Below are positions 1 through 7,051 of a stretch of DNA of 13,924 bases, piece by piece. Origin of the DNA: Gemmatimonadota bacterium (GTDB lineage Bacteria; Latescibacterota; UBA2968; UBA8231); NCBI GenBank assembly GCA_026706505.1, contig JAPOYQ010000360.1:1-13924 (forward strand). The letters run 5' to 3'. The translations under genes were made by a program, and so were the position numbers. Every line of letters starts with the position of its first letter. Positions within the stretch are counted from its first letter, which is position 1. The notes beneath the pieces are model-generated. The model was not told the DNA's origin and made no database searches. It was given only the letters and a program-made list of their open reading frames with translations.

Positions 1-2101
1 GCCCATTGCACAGGGCCTCGCCCATGATCAGGCCCATGAAGAAATGCTGGCTCGTCCGATAGTGCGCTGCCCCGCCAAAACGCAAGATCAACTTCTTGAG
101 CGCCCAAGCCAAAAGCACACAAGCCCAGATTTTGTCGAGCATGAAGTTCGCGCCAATTGGGAAGCCGATTGGATGGAAGGGCCACCACAACACGTGATGC
201 CGTGCCCAAGTCAGTAGACCCATGACCACGGCTCCACTGGCGAAAAATGTCAGCCCCAACCAGTCGGCCTCGGCTGGCTCTAGCGCGCGCTGTGCCGCGT
301 TGTAGATGGTGGATGGGCCGCCGTGGAAACGCCAGCCATCGAGGTTGATGCCCCCGTACTTGTAAGCGAGGTGAAAGACCATCCAGCAGGAGCCCGTCAC
401 GCCGATGAAGATGGCCGCCACCACTGCCCAGAAGACGACTCGCCGACTGCGGCGGTCCATGTTTTGGATCAGCTTCAATCCATTGGCGACCATGGCCAGC
501 AAGAAGATGCGGATGTCGGCCGACCAGATATAGGCAAAGGAGAGGTTGAAGACGCCAGTGGCACCGATCGTGTGCGAGCCAATACCCTGCACGATGAGGT
601 CTGGGGCGATCATGGGCGAACGAATGGCCGCTAGGCCCGCCTCGCACACGACCCGCGAGATGCCGATAAACACCAGCAGGGCTACCACCGCAAAGAGCGC
701 ACCGACCCAGAACGGGGTCCCCATCAACCACAGCCAGCCGGCAATGCCCCCGGTGCCGAAGGTTATTCCGAGTACGGCCGCTCGATAGGACATGATTTCG
801 TCGCCGTCGTCGATGTTAGCATGGGAGCTGAGGGCCTTGCGCCATACGTCCCGCAAGTGGCCGCGTCCCGTCCACAGCCCCAAGAGCACCATGGCGATGA
901 GCGCGCCGCCGCCCTGATAGGCCAAGAGCGGCTCGTACGCGACCCCATAGACGAACTTGCTGGTGGATTTGAGGCCGGATAGGGCGAGAAACTCGGCTTC
1001 GACTTTGGAGAGCAGATAGAAGATCCAGATGCCGGCTGCTATTTGGGTGCTGATGAGATAGGAAAAACCGACGAGTGCGAAGCTGATCCAGATTTGCAGG
1101 TTCTGCTGGCCGATAAACGGCACCCACCAAATCAGGCCGATATTGGGCAAGGACGGATAGTATTGGTTCAGGGCCTTGAGGCTGCCATACGCGAGTGGCA
1201 CGGCCGCGCCCCACCACAAGGCCCCGTGCTTGAGAAAGCCATTGACCAGCCCCGCGCTGCGCTCGCCTTGCACAATGGCCACCCCGAGCTGGGTCAGTGG
1301 ATAGGCCAGCCGCTCGCGCTCGACCCACTGCCGGCGCAAGATCACGGCCGTCGAGACCATAGCCACGTACAGCGAGAGGAGCAGCAGCGCCCACCAGCAC
1401 AGCGGCTCGACCCAAGTGGCGTAGGGAATGTCGGCGAGCGCGCCGCCCTCGTAAAAGCCGCGGTTGCCCTCACCGTCATCGACGAGGATGTGCTGCGAGG
1501 GAAAGAGCGGAAAGAGCTTTTCGGCCCATTGGTTGGCCGGAGAGGCGTAGTAGAAAATGCCAGTGAGGGCTGGCAAAAGCTGCTGGGTCAGCCCCATGGT
1601 GCAGAGGGCGGAGACGACCAGCAACATCGCGTACACCAGTACTAGCTCGGCGCGGTTGAGTGCGAGGGTGCCCCCGCGCTGTACCACCGGTACGTTCCAC
1701 AGTGAAGAGAGGGCGAGGAAGGCACCAAACCAAAAACCAGGCGAGTACCAATCGACCGCGCCACGACTGACCCAATAGCTGCAAAAGCCGCCTGTAGCCA
1801 GCAGAGCTAACCCTACTGCTAGGCGGAAGTCGCGGGCGGCGAGCTTGAAGAGCGTATTGAGCAAGCCGACCAGCACCAAAAATAGAAAAATGGCCCCCGG
1901 AGTATTGAAATCGAAGGCCATGTTGGTCGCCCGCATCGCCATGTTGGCGTAGGGCGCGCCAATGGATAGAAAAAAGCTGAGGAACGCGCCGACCCCAAAG
2001 CCGCGCAGCGTCAGATGCGAACGGCCTGCGGCATCGGTGAGTCCCTCGTCTTGGCTGCCCTGGAGATGCCGACCATAAGGGGAGGGTAGCGATCTATTCA
2101 C
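1..2101 (-). CDS. DUF6785-family polytopic membrane protein (3' end beyond window)
   Basis: The minus-strand frame is open from position 2101 to the left edge and gives 700 residues without a stop, so only the extreme C-terminus is missing. I chose the GTG at 2101-2099 because it overlaps the TGA of the upstream peptidase gene as GTGA; the next in-frame candidates are only CTG codons well inside. The protein is very hydrophobic, with roughly a dozen or more membrane segments (for example residues 34-50, 68-86, 150-170, 234-256, 337-364, 464-482, 556-576, 614-632). Features that recall the DUF6785/DUF6784 family are the segment NRAELVLVYAML (149-160), the basic loop RRQWVERERLAYPL (256-269) and the C-terminal FFMGLIMGE (687-695). 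That family is uncharacterised as far as I know; a transport role is plausible but unproven. Translational coupling links it to the peptidase/acetyltransferase gene. Confidence is high that this is a real membrane protein and moderate for the family name. Confidence 0.85.
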   Translation of the reverse strand, partial: MNRSLPSPYGRHLQGSQDEGLTDAAGRSHLTLRGFGVGAFLSFFLSIGAPYANMAMRATNMAFDFNTPGAIFLFLVLVGLLNTLFKLAARDFRLAVGLALLATGGFCSYWVSRGAVDWYSPGFWFGAFLALSSLWNVPVVQRGGTLALNRAELVLVYAMLLVVSALCTMGLTQQLLPALTGIFYYASPANQWAEKLFPLFPSQHILVDDGEGNRGFYEGGALADIPYATWVEPLCWWALLLLSLYVAMVSTAVILRRQWVERERLAYPLTQLGVAIVQGERSAGLVNGFLKHGALWWGAAVPLAYGSLKALNQYYPSLPNIGLIWWVPFIGQQNLQIWISFALVGFSYLISTQIAAGIWIFYLLSKVEAEFLALSGLKSTSKFVYGVAYEPLLAYQGGGALIAMVLLGLWTGRGHLRDVWRKALSSHANIDDGDEIMSYRAAVLGITFGTGGIAGWLWLMGTPFWVGALFAVVALLVFIGISRVVCEAGLAAIRSPMIAPDLIVQGIGSHTIGATGVFNLSFAYIWSADIRIFLLAMVANGLKLIQNMDRRSRRVVFWAVVAAIFIGVTGSCWMVFHLAYKYGGINLDGWRFHGGPSTIYNAAQRALEPAEADWLGLTFFASGAVVMGLLTWARHHVLWWPFHPIGFPIGANFMLDKIWACVLLAWALKKLILRFGGAAHYRTSQHFFMGLIMGEALCNG

Positions 2102-4740
2102 CGCGCAGTTTGAGGCTTGACGGTACAGGTGGGACAGACGCGCCGCAGGTGTTCGCGCCGCACCTGCCACAGGTCGTGGGCCTTCACCAATTCGCATTCG
2201 GCCTGCCCGACCTTGCCCCGCCGCTGCAACTTCCTCCGGTCGAGTGTTGAGTCCAGCTTGTGGGTTGGGATCGGGCAGGGGCCGCTGCGAAAGGCCAGCC
2301 CCAAGACCTCGTCCACGGTCCCATCTTCGCGCACGATGTGGTCTGGAATTGCAAAAGATTCAATGCAGCCGCAGGGCACGGACATCTCGGCCACGTGATA
2401 GGCTGTGCTCGTATCGTGCGTCGTGCCCAGCGCGAGGATGTAGCCGCCGCCGTGCACCAATTTGCCGATCGGGCTATCTGGGGCCCAGATGCCGGCTTCG
2501 AGGTGTCCGTGGCAATAGTCGCTGGCTCGCGGCCCAATCGCCGCCACCGCGTGGGTGGGATGCATGCTGCGCTCGGCCTCGGTGCGCCGCCACAGCGCGT
2601 CTGGAATCGCGCCATTGGTGGTGGGCGTGGTCAGCCGGTTGAAGACTTTCGCCGCGCGGTGGTTGAACGAAGGTGCCAGCAGAGTCCCTCGCTTGCCGAC
2701 TGCCTGCAAGAGCGCATCGACGACGGTCTCAGCGCCGCCCTCGACAAAGCCGATGGCCGACAAAGAACTGTGGACCATCAGATCCATGCCTGGGGTGACG
2801 CCCAAGCGGCGCAAATCCTTCACTAGTTCCTTGCGGCCGATCATCTTGGCCGGGTCGGTCAACGCGGCATAGCCCAATTCAGCGTGTGCTGCGAAGTACT
2901 CGTAGACCCGATCAACGGTGATGGGTCCTTTGGTCCGTGGCCCGGCTAGATAGTCGGCTTCCTCACAGGCGATGCACTCGGCGATTTCGCCCAAATTCCG
3001 GCATCCGTCGGCCCAAAAAAGCGCCCACGGCGATAGCTGTGCGGCCGAGATGCGCGCATTGATCGCGGCTGGCGCGTTTTCGCCGGTCGGTGAGAGCACG
3101 GCTGTGCGCCGTGGCACTAGCCGCGCTTGGGCCGTGCGTCGCGCTCGCTTGTCCGGCAGCGCGGCCTCGGTGGCGGCGGTCGCCACCTGCCGCTCGCTTT
3201 CGTCCATGGCCTCCAAGATCTCGCGCCGACTGCCTCCCCAGAGCCAGCGCGCCAGTCGTCGCACGCTGCGGCTGTGTGCCTCGCGCACGTACTCGGCCTC
3301 GGCTCGGGGCCGCTTTTTCTTTTCCAATACGGAGAGAAAGTGCTGGGTCTCGGTGCGGACCAACTCTCCCACTTCGCGGCTGCCCATGTCGGCCAGGTAA
3401 TACAGATAGGCCGCCATCGAGGCTGCGCAGGTCTCTAGCCCTCGCGGGCTGAGCAGTGCTTCCACGTCGGCCGAGGAGTGGTAGGCGTCAAAGCCGTGCC
3501 CGCTCTTGCGGTGATGCGTGGTGATCCAAGGACAGGGAAATCCGTACTGGGGATCGCCGATCAAGGTGTCAGACGTCGACATGAATCGCTCTAGATGTAC
3601 TCGATAGCCCGGCTTGTGTCGCCGCACCCCGGCTCGCAAGATAGCCTCGCCGACCCGGTCGACGAAACCAGCAGACATGGGGATTGTTGCGTGCCATTCT
3701 AGCCGGCCATCGCAGACAGTGGGTCGGGAGCCGACTGTGTCGATGCACACCCCGGCCAACGGAGTCTGCAAGCGCCGCACCCGCTCTAGATAGGCGAAAA
3801 ACCCGTAGCACTCATAGGCATTGAGCAGGCGAATGGTGCGCTTGGGACGCGCGAGTTTTCCCGCGCGGATAAGCCCTTCGATCACGCGGGCAATCTCCAG
3901 GGTAGTGGCCACGCCCGAAGCGTTGTCTATGGCTCCCGGTTCGCCGCTGTGCGCGATGGCCCACACTTCGTCCTGCGGATCGCCTGCTCCCTCGATGATG
4001 CCGCTGACCACGTCGTGGCTGCCGACGTATTTGCGGATGTCGGCTCGTACGTGCAGGGTCAAGGGGCCGCGCTGCTGCGCTAGCCGCCGCAGTCGCTTCC
4101 CTTGCTGCTCAGAGATCACAAAGCCCACCAACCGCGCTGTCGCATGTGCTAGGGGAATTGCACCCCATCCGAATTTGGTCCACGCCACTGCGTTGGGCAG
4201 GTTGGGCACCGGCCGGTCGGCGATGACTGCGGTGGCTCCCTTAGCGGCTAAAAGACCGAGGTTGGAGCGCGGGTCTAGCTTGGTCAGCACAATCGCGCCA
4301 GCAAGCCCGTCGGTTGGCTGGCGTTGGACGTCTTCGACTTGGTCGAGAATCACCAGCCGCAGCCGCACGCCATCTGCTGGAGTTGCCGCGCTCCACTGGA
4401 TGATGTGCCAGGGATTCTCCTGCCAATCCAGCACCCGTTTGGTGATTGGGTGTACCACATCCACAGTCGCGCCCACCACATCGGCAGCCTCGCGGATGAT
4501 CCACCGGCCCGACCCAATCCGCCCTCCGGTCTGGATGGACTCGACTTCCACGCGCGCGCCAACAGCCTCGTAGCGGCTCGTTAGCGTGGCTGTCGTTTCG
4601 CCGAAGCGATCAAACGAATTCCACCGATCAGTCTGTACCACGTCTCGCACCGCCGCCATCATCTTCTGCCCATTCGCCTGCTGCAACATCAGCGGCAAAG
4701 TTTCGCGGCAGAGCCGCTGCAATGATTTCGCGCTAGCCAT
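2098..4740 (-). CDS. M28/DUF4910-like aminopeptidase fused to AAC(3)-type N-acetyltransferase domain
   Basis: This 880-residue protein has two enzyme-like parts. Residues 1-455 resemble M28 metallopeptidases with a protease-associated-like insert (about 80-240). Visible motifs are H264 in AIAHSGEPG, D272 in AIDNASGVA, E310 in AYECYG, D334 in CIDTVG and H421 in YHSSADV. In classical M28 enzymes the fourth motif is Glu-Glu; here it is Glu-Cys, so one usual zinc ligand is replaced, somewhat as in DUF4910-type members. Residues 460-630 form a basic linker plus a small helical segment. Residues 636-830 match the aminoglycoside 3-N-acetyltransferase fold family: VHSSLSAIGFVEGG (656-669), HPTHAVAA (727-734) and YHVAE (781-785). 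The C-terminus carries CPTC (869-872). There is no signal peptide, so it is probably cytoplasmic. The start is supported by GGAGGAG just upstream. Antibiotic acetylation is not implied; many family members act on other amines or are uncharacterised. Confidence 0.85.
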   Translation of the reverse strand: MASAKSLQRLCRETLPLMLQQANGQKMMAAVRDVVQTDRWNSFDRFGETTATLTSRYEAVGARVEVESIQTGGRIGSGRWIIREAADVVGATVDVVHPITKRVLDWQENPWHIIQWSAATPADGVRLRLVILDQVEDVQRQPTDGLAGAIVLTKLDPRSNLGLLAAKGATAVIADRPVPNLPNAVAWTKFGWGAIPLAHATARLVGFVISEQQGKRLRRLAQQRGPLTLHVRADIRKYVGSHDVVSGIIEGAGDPQDEVWAIAHSGEPGAIDNASGVATTLEIARVIEGLIRAGKLARPKRTIRLLNAYECYGFFAYLERVRRLQTPLAGVCIDTVGSRPTVCDGRLEWHATIPMSAGFVDRVGEAILRAGVRRHKPGYRVHLERFMSTSDTLIGDPQYGFPCPWITTHHRKSGHGFDAYHSSADVEALLSPRGLETCAASMAAYLYYLADMGSREVGELVRTETQHFLSVLEKKKRPRAEAEYVREAHSRSVRRLARWLWGGSRREILEAMDESERQVATAATEAALPDKRARRTAQARLVPRRTAVLSPTGENAPAAINARISAAQLSPWALFWADGCRNLGEIAECIACEEADYLAGPRTKGPITVDRVYEYFAAHAELGYAALTDPAKMIGRKELVKDLRRLGVTPGMDLMVHSSLSAIGFVEGGAETVVDALLQAVGKRGTLLAPSFNHRAAKVFNRLTTPTTNGAIPDALWRRTEAERSMHPTHAVAAIGPRASDYCHGHLEAGIWAPDSPIGKLVHGGGYILALGTTHDTSTAYHVAEMSVPCGCIESFAIPDHIVREDGTVDEVLGLAFRSGPCPIPTHKLDSTLDRRKLQRRGKVGQAECELVKAHDLWQVRREHLRRVCPTCTVKPQTAR

Positions 4741-4790
4741 GATCTCCTCCTTTTTGGCTACCTAATAAAGGTCGGCGCGTGGATTGGAAC

Positions 4791-4835
4791 AAAAAAGCGG
4801 GGAGCTAGCGGACGAAAAGTCCGCCAGCTCCCCGC
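4791..4835 (-). terminator. Strong Rho-independent terminator (minus strand)
   Basis: The arms 4797-4813 and 4819-4835 pair over 17 positions with a single A/C mismatch (4807/4825) around the 5-nt loop GAAAA. On the minus strand the hairpin is followed directly by six T (4796-4791). It lies between the stop of the 85-residue gene and the peptidase gene, so it should end transcription of the small gene and leave the peptidase gene to its own promoter in about 50 bp of leader. Confidence 0.92.
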
Positions 4836-4862
4836 TGGCCGAGCGCGGTGTGCGATGCTTAT

Positions 4863-5120
4863 TCAGTTAAGATCGAGGACCTCCTCTAGCGCCTCGATCT
4901 CTTGCAGGTCGAGGTCGATATCTTCTAAGAGATCGCCGTCGCGCTGGCGGTAGAACTCTTCGCGCCGCCGGCGCTTGCGCGCATAGGGGGTCTCGATGTT
5001 GTAGAGCCGGCATAGCCGGCTGAAACTGCCTGGGGCGATACCCAGCGCACGGCTGGCTTCTTGATTGCTCGCGTAGATGCGCGCCGCGCGCTTGATGCGT
5101 TCTGGCTCGATTTTGCGCAT
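4863..5120 (-). CDS. Small basic helix-turn-helix-like protein
   Basis: The gene encodes 85 residues. Residues 5-45 look like a homeodomain-like or sigma-region-4-like helix-turn-helix: a first helix (ERIKRAARIYA), then QEASRALGIAPGSFSRLCRLY as the putative turn and recognition helix. A very basic stretch follows (KRRRR, 49-53) and then a strongly acidic tail (about 61-85: LLEDIDLDLQEIEALEEVLD). The basic-then-acidic layout fits a small DNA-binding protein with a tail for self-inhibition or protein contact, but I do not recognise a named family. GGAGAG lies 12-17 nt upstream of the ATG (spacing slightly long). The gene stands alone: its strong terminator follows at once, and structured non-coding sequence precedes it. 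A target cannot be inferred from the sequence. Confidence 0.72.
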   Translation of the reverse strand: MRKIEPERIKRAARIYASNQEASRALGIAPGSFSRLCRLYNIETPYARKRRRREEFYRQRDGDLLEDIDLDLQEIEALEEVLDLN

Positions 5121-5207
5121 GAGTTGTTTTCTCTCCAGATCTTCATTTGGTGCGAAGTTCGACGAAATTCAACGAAAAAAGCCGCAGCATTTTTGCGCCG
5201 CAGCCAT

Positions 5208-5231
5208 CAAAAAAGCCGCTGGAAAGCGGCT
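5208..5231 (-). terminator. Candidate Rho-independent terminator upstream of the small HTH gene
   Basis: AGCCGCT (5214-5220) and AGCGGCT (5225-5231) pair perfectly over 7 bp around a GGAA loop. On the minus strand the stem is followed by six T. A second GCGGC followed by six T lies further along the minus strand (about 5185-5175), so the same 5' arm could pair with a later partner. It sits about 90 nt before the ATG of the 85-residue gene. It could end a separate minus-strand RNA or act as an attenuator in that gene's leader. Confidence 0.65.
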
Positions 5232-5253
5232 GTATCGAAATCGATGTATCGCC

Positions 5254-5306
5254 GGTTTCCGGGACGCAAAAGTGCCCTCCTTCTCGAAAGCGCTGTCCCG
5301 AAAACC
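5254..5306. other. Long imperfect hairpin, possible structured RNA
   Basis: GGTTT-C-CGGGAC (5254-5265) pairs with GTCCCG-A-AAACC (5295-5306) with one mismatch. Inside it, AGTGC (5271-5275) pairs with GCGCT (5290-5294) with one G-U pair, leaving a 5-nt bulge and a 14-nt loop. The loop reads CCTCCTT on the plus strand (like the 3' end of 16S rRNA) and AAGGAGG on the minus strand. The minus-strand terminator at 5208-5231 lies just beyond it. No known RNA family was recognised. Confidence 0.45.
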
Positions 5307-5712
5307 CCGTGGGAAAATCCCTGCACGCGCAATCAATCGCCTAAGACGATGCGAATGCGAGGTAAGTTCCCGATTCGGCTGTGCGTTTTAGCCAGCCGAT
5401 GCACGCAACCTGAAGAGTCGTGCGTGTATCCTAGGGATTGGGACGAACGCGCAACGCGCGGATGCTGTTCGTAGCCCGCATATTTGGGACCGTATGGCCG
5501 CCCCCATCGGGGAGTCGGCTCCTGAGAGTACTACACGAGAATCGACGTGCGAAGAGAATCATTATATGAGGCCCTCCTCTCATGGTGATGTGCAATTTGC
5601 TTTGCACGATTTTCAACTGCCTTTTAGTTTCACTTTTAAGGTGATATATTGTCAAGGAAAAAATGCCTAAGAATAGAAAAAAAAGAACTTTACGTCATTT
5701 TCTGAATATCTC

Positions 5713-5740
5713 TTGATTAATCCGCATATTTATCAATCAA
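5713..5740. promoter_or_regulatory. AT-rich inverted repeat upstream of rhaM, possible operator
   Basis: A 9-nt arm TTGATTAAT (5713-5721) is mirrored by ATCAATCAA (5732-5740) with one mismatch across a 10-nt spacer. It ends 45 nt before the rhaM ATG. The size and symmetry suit a dimeric repressor site, but the AT-rich context means chance symmetry is possible and no regulator is known. Confidence 0.35.
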
Positions 5741-5785
5741 TCTGCGTCAAATGGCGCGAATCCCCTAACGACTAAGGAGACCTTT

Positions 5786-6106
5786 ATGTATTCGATTGGC
5801 TTAGCCATGCGGCTGCGCCCCAATGCGTACGCCGAGTACAAACAGGCCCACGACGACCTGTGGCCCGAAATCGCCGACAGCATGACTGACAACGAGGTCA
5901 GCATGGCCATCTACCGCTTAGACGAATACCTCATCATCCACGCGGTCGCCCCCACCGAGGAAGACTGGCTCAAGAGCCGCCAAGTGCCCATCCTAGAAGA
6001 GTGGTACGACTACATGGCCCAATTGCTGGAGACCGACGCCGAGGGGGAGATCATCTTTGAGGAGCTACCTGAAGCCTTTGCCTTCGGAATGTTCAAGGAA
6101 GCGTGA
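5786..6106 (+). CDS. rhaM: L-rhamnose mutarotase (RhaM family)
   Basis: At 106 residues this matches the compact RhaM/RhaU family, which interconverts the alpha and beta anomers of L-rhamnose. The N-terminal part MRLRPNAYAEYKQAHDDLWP (8-27) is the family signature. Y18 and H22 fall where the Escherichia coli enzyme has its conserved Tyr and catalytic His. The later segment EEWYDYMAQLLET corresponds to the family's conserved WWKYM region. A clean AAGGAG (5774-5779) precedes the ATG by 6 nt. The gene stands alone on the plus strand and converges on the FAH-family gene with 3 bp between stops. With the BMC operon close by, it hints at a deoxy-sugar substrate. The family also includes paralogues of unknown sugar preference, so the substrate is moderately certain. 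Confidence 0.88.
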   Translation: MYSIGLAMRLRPNAYAEYKQAHDDLWPEIADSMTDNEVSMAIYRLDEYLIIHAVAPTEEDWLKSRQVPILEEWYDYMAQLLETDAEGEIIFEELPEAFAFGMFKEA

Positions 6107-6109
6107 ACG

Positions 6110-6913
6110 CTAGGCTGCTTCCACCGGGTTTTGCAGTCGGCCGATCTGGTCTATTTCCACGATTACCTCGTCGCCGGCGGTAAGCCACACGGGCGGTTTG
6201 CGCGCAAAACCCACGCCCTGCGGGGTGCCGGTGAGGATGACCGTGCCCGGCAGCAAGGTCGTATCTTCGCTGAGGAATTCGATCAGTTCGGCGACCGTGA
6301 AGATCATGTCGCCGGTGGTGTGGTCCTGCATGGTCGCGCCGTTGAGGATCGTGCGGATGCCGAGGGTTTGCGGGTCGGGGATTTCGTCGGCTGTGACCAG
6401 CACCGGCCCCAACGGGCAAAAGGTGTCAAAGCCCTTGCCGCGGATCCATTGGCCGCCACCGCCATGGAGCTGCCACTTGCGGGCCGAGACATCGTTGGCG
6501 CACGTGTATCCGAGCACATAGCTGAGGGCGTCGGCTCGCGCCACATTGCGGGCGGCCCTGCCGATCACTACCGCGAGTTCGCACTCGTAGTCAACTTCCG
6601 GGCCGCGGCGACAGCAGGCTGGTAGCAGGATTGAGTCGCCCGGGCCGCAGACTGCGCTCGTGGGCTTGGCAAAGACGACGGGTTGCTCGGGCGGCTCTAG
6701 GCCGGATTCGGCCGCGTGCTCGCGGTAGTTTAGCCCAATGCAGAAAATGTTGGTCGGATCGAGCGGGGCGAGCAGTCTTTTGACGGCCACTTGTTCGCCC
6801 GTGGGCGCTAGTTCTGCGAAGAGATCGCCGGTGAGTACGGAGGCTTGATCCCCCTCGGCTTCGAGGCCCCAACGGACGGCGTCGTCAGCGTCGATAAAGC
6901 GGATGATACGCAT
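6110..6913 (-). CDS. Fumarylacetoacetate hydrolase (FAH)-family protein
   Basis: The 267 residues match the common bacterial FAH-family length. Family hallmarks are IGLNYREHAAESG (59-71) with H66, the metal ligands E110, E112 (DYECELAVVIG) and D141 (ANDVSAR), K160 in RGKGFDTFCPLGP, and the C-terminal LLPGTVILTGTPQGVG (220-235). These enzymes cleave C-C bonds, hydrate or isomerise oxo acids using Mg or Mn. In non-phosphorylating L-rhamnose and L-fucose routes, FAH members hydrolyse 2,4-diketo-3-deoxy acids to pyruvate and lactate, which would fit rhaM next door, but the sequence alone does not fix the substrate. The start has AAAGGAG upstream. It is transcribed away from the BMC operon from a shared 138-bp intergenic region. 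Confidence 0.9.
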   Translation of the reverse strand: MRIIRFIDADDAVRWGLEAEGDQASVLTGDLFAELAPTGEQVAVKRLLAPLDPTNIFCIGLNYREHAAESGLEPPEQPVVFAKPTSAVCGPGDSILLPACCRRGPEVDYECELAVVIGRAARNVARADALSYVLGYTCANDVSARKWQLHGGGGQWIRGKGFDTFCPLGPVLVTADEIPDPQTLGIRTILNGATMQDHTTGDMIFTVAELIEFLSEDTTLLPGTVILTGTPQGVGFARKPPVWLTAGDEVIVEIDQIGRLQNPVEAA

Positions 6914-6970
6914 GTCTTTCTCCTTTGTTTTTCCACCATTTGCACAAACCTTAAGGCAGGGCTAGCAGCC

Positions 6971-7011
6971 CGTCAAATGACCTTGACGCTCAGAGTGGGG
7001 CCGCCTATTTT
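6971..7011 (+). promoter_or_regulatory. Promoter of BMC operon within a divergent palindrome
   Basis: TTGACG (6983-6988), a 17-nt spacer and TATTTT (7006-7011) form a good sigma70-type promoter about 40 nt before the GTG of the aldehyde dehydrogenase gene. The -35 is one half of the palindrome CGTCAA-ATGACC-TTGACG (6971-6988). The other half is a TTGACG on the minus strand, 17 nt from TAAGGT, a weaker -10 for the FAH gene. The palindrome may be two back-to-back -35 boxes, a repressor site, or both. Confidence 0.55.
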
Positions 7012-7051
7012 CCCCATTCTTAAATATTAGATCCAACGCGAGGAAAAAAGC

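Larger units (their letters stand above)
5121..5785. other. Long intergenic region with several hairpins; no convincing gene
   Basis: About 665 bp separate the small HTH gene (minus) from rhaM (plus). Open frames here have no recognisable motifs, no good ribosome binding site and unlikely composition, so I do not call a protein. The left two thirds hold stem-loops at 5214-5231, 5254-5306, 5311-5321 (GGGAAAATCCC) and 5375-5399. The right third (about 5560-5760) is distinctly AT-rich against the GC-rich genes and should contain the rhaM promoter, though I see no well-spaced -35/-10 pair. A short inverted repeat GTGCAA-N6-TTGCAC lies at 5590-5607. Confidence 0.6.

Noticed and set aside
1043..1645. 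Plus-strand frame of 200 codons
   Set aside because: It lies antisense to the DUF6785 membrane-protein gene, has no recognisable motifs, and is a by-product of the GC-rich codon pattern.
3821..4573. Plus-strand frame of 250 codons
   Set aside because: Antisense to the well-supported peptidase domain; Ser/Arg/Pro-rich low-information product.
5254..5290. Cyclic-di-GMP-I riboswitch, suggested by GGGACGCAAA at 5261-5270
   Set aside because: The partner CAGGGCAAACC segment, the first-stem GAAA loop and the second stem are missing; the match is short and likely chance.
5061..5474. Possible plus-strand protein in the long intergenic region
   Set aside because: Starts antisense to the HTH gene, lacks a ribosome binding site and any motif, and runs through hairpins and a terminator.
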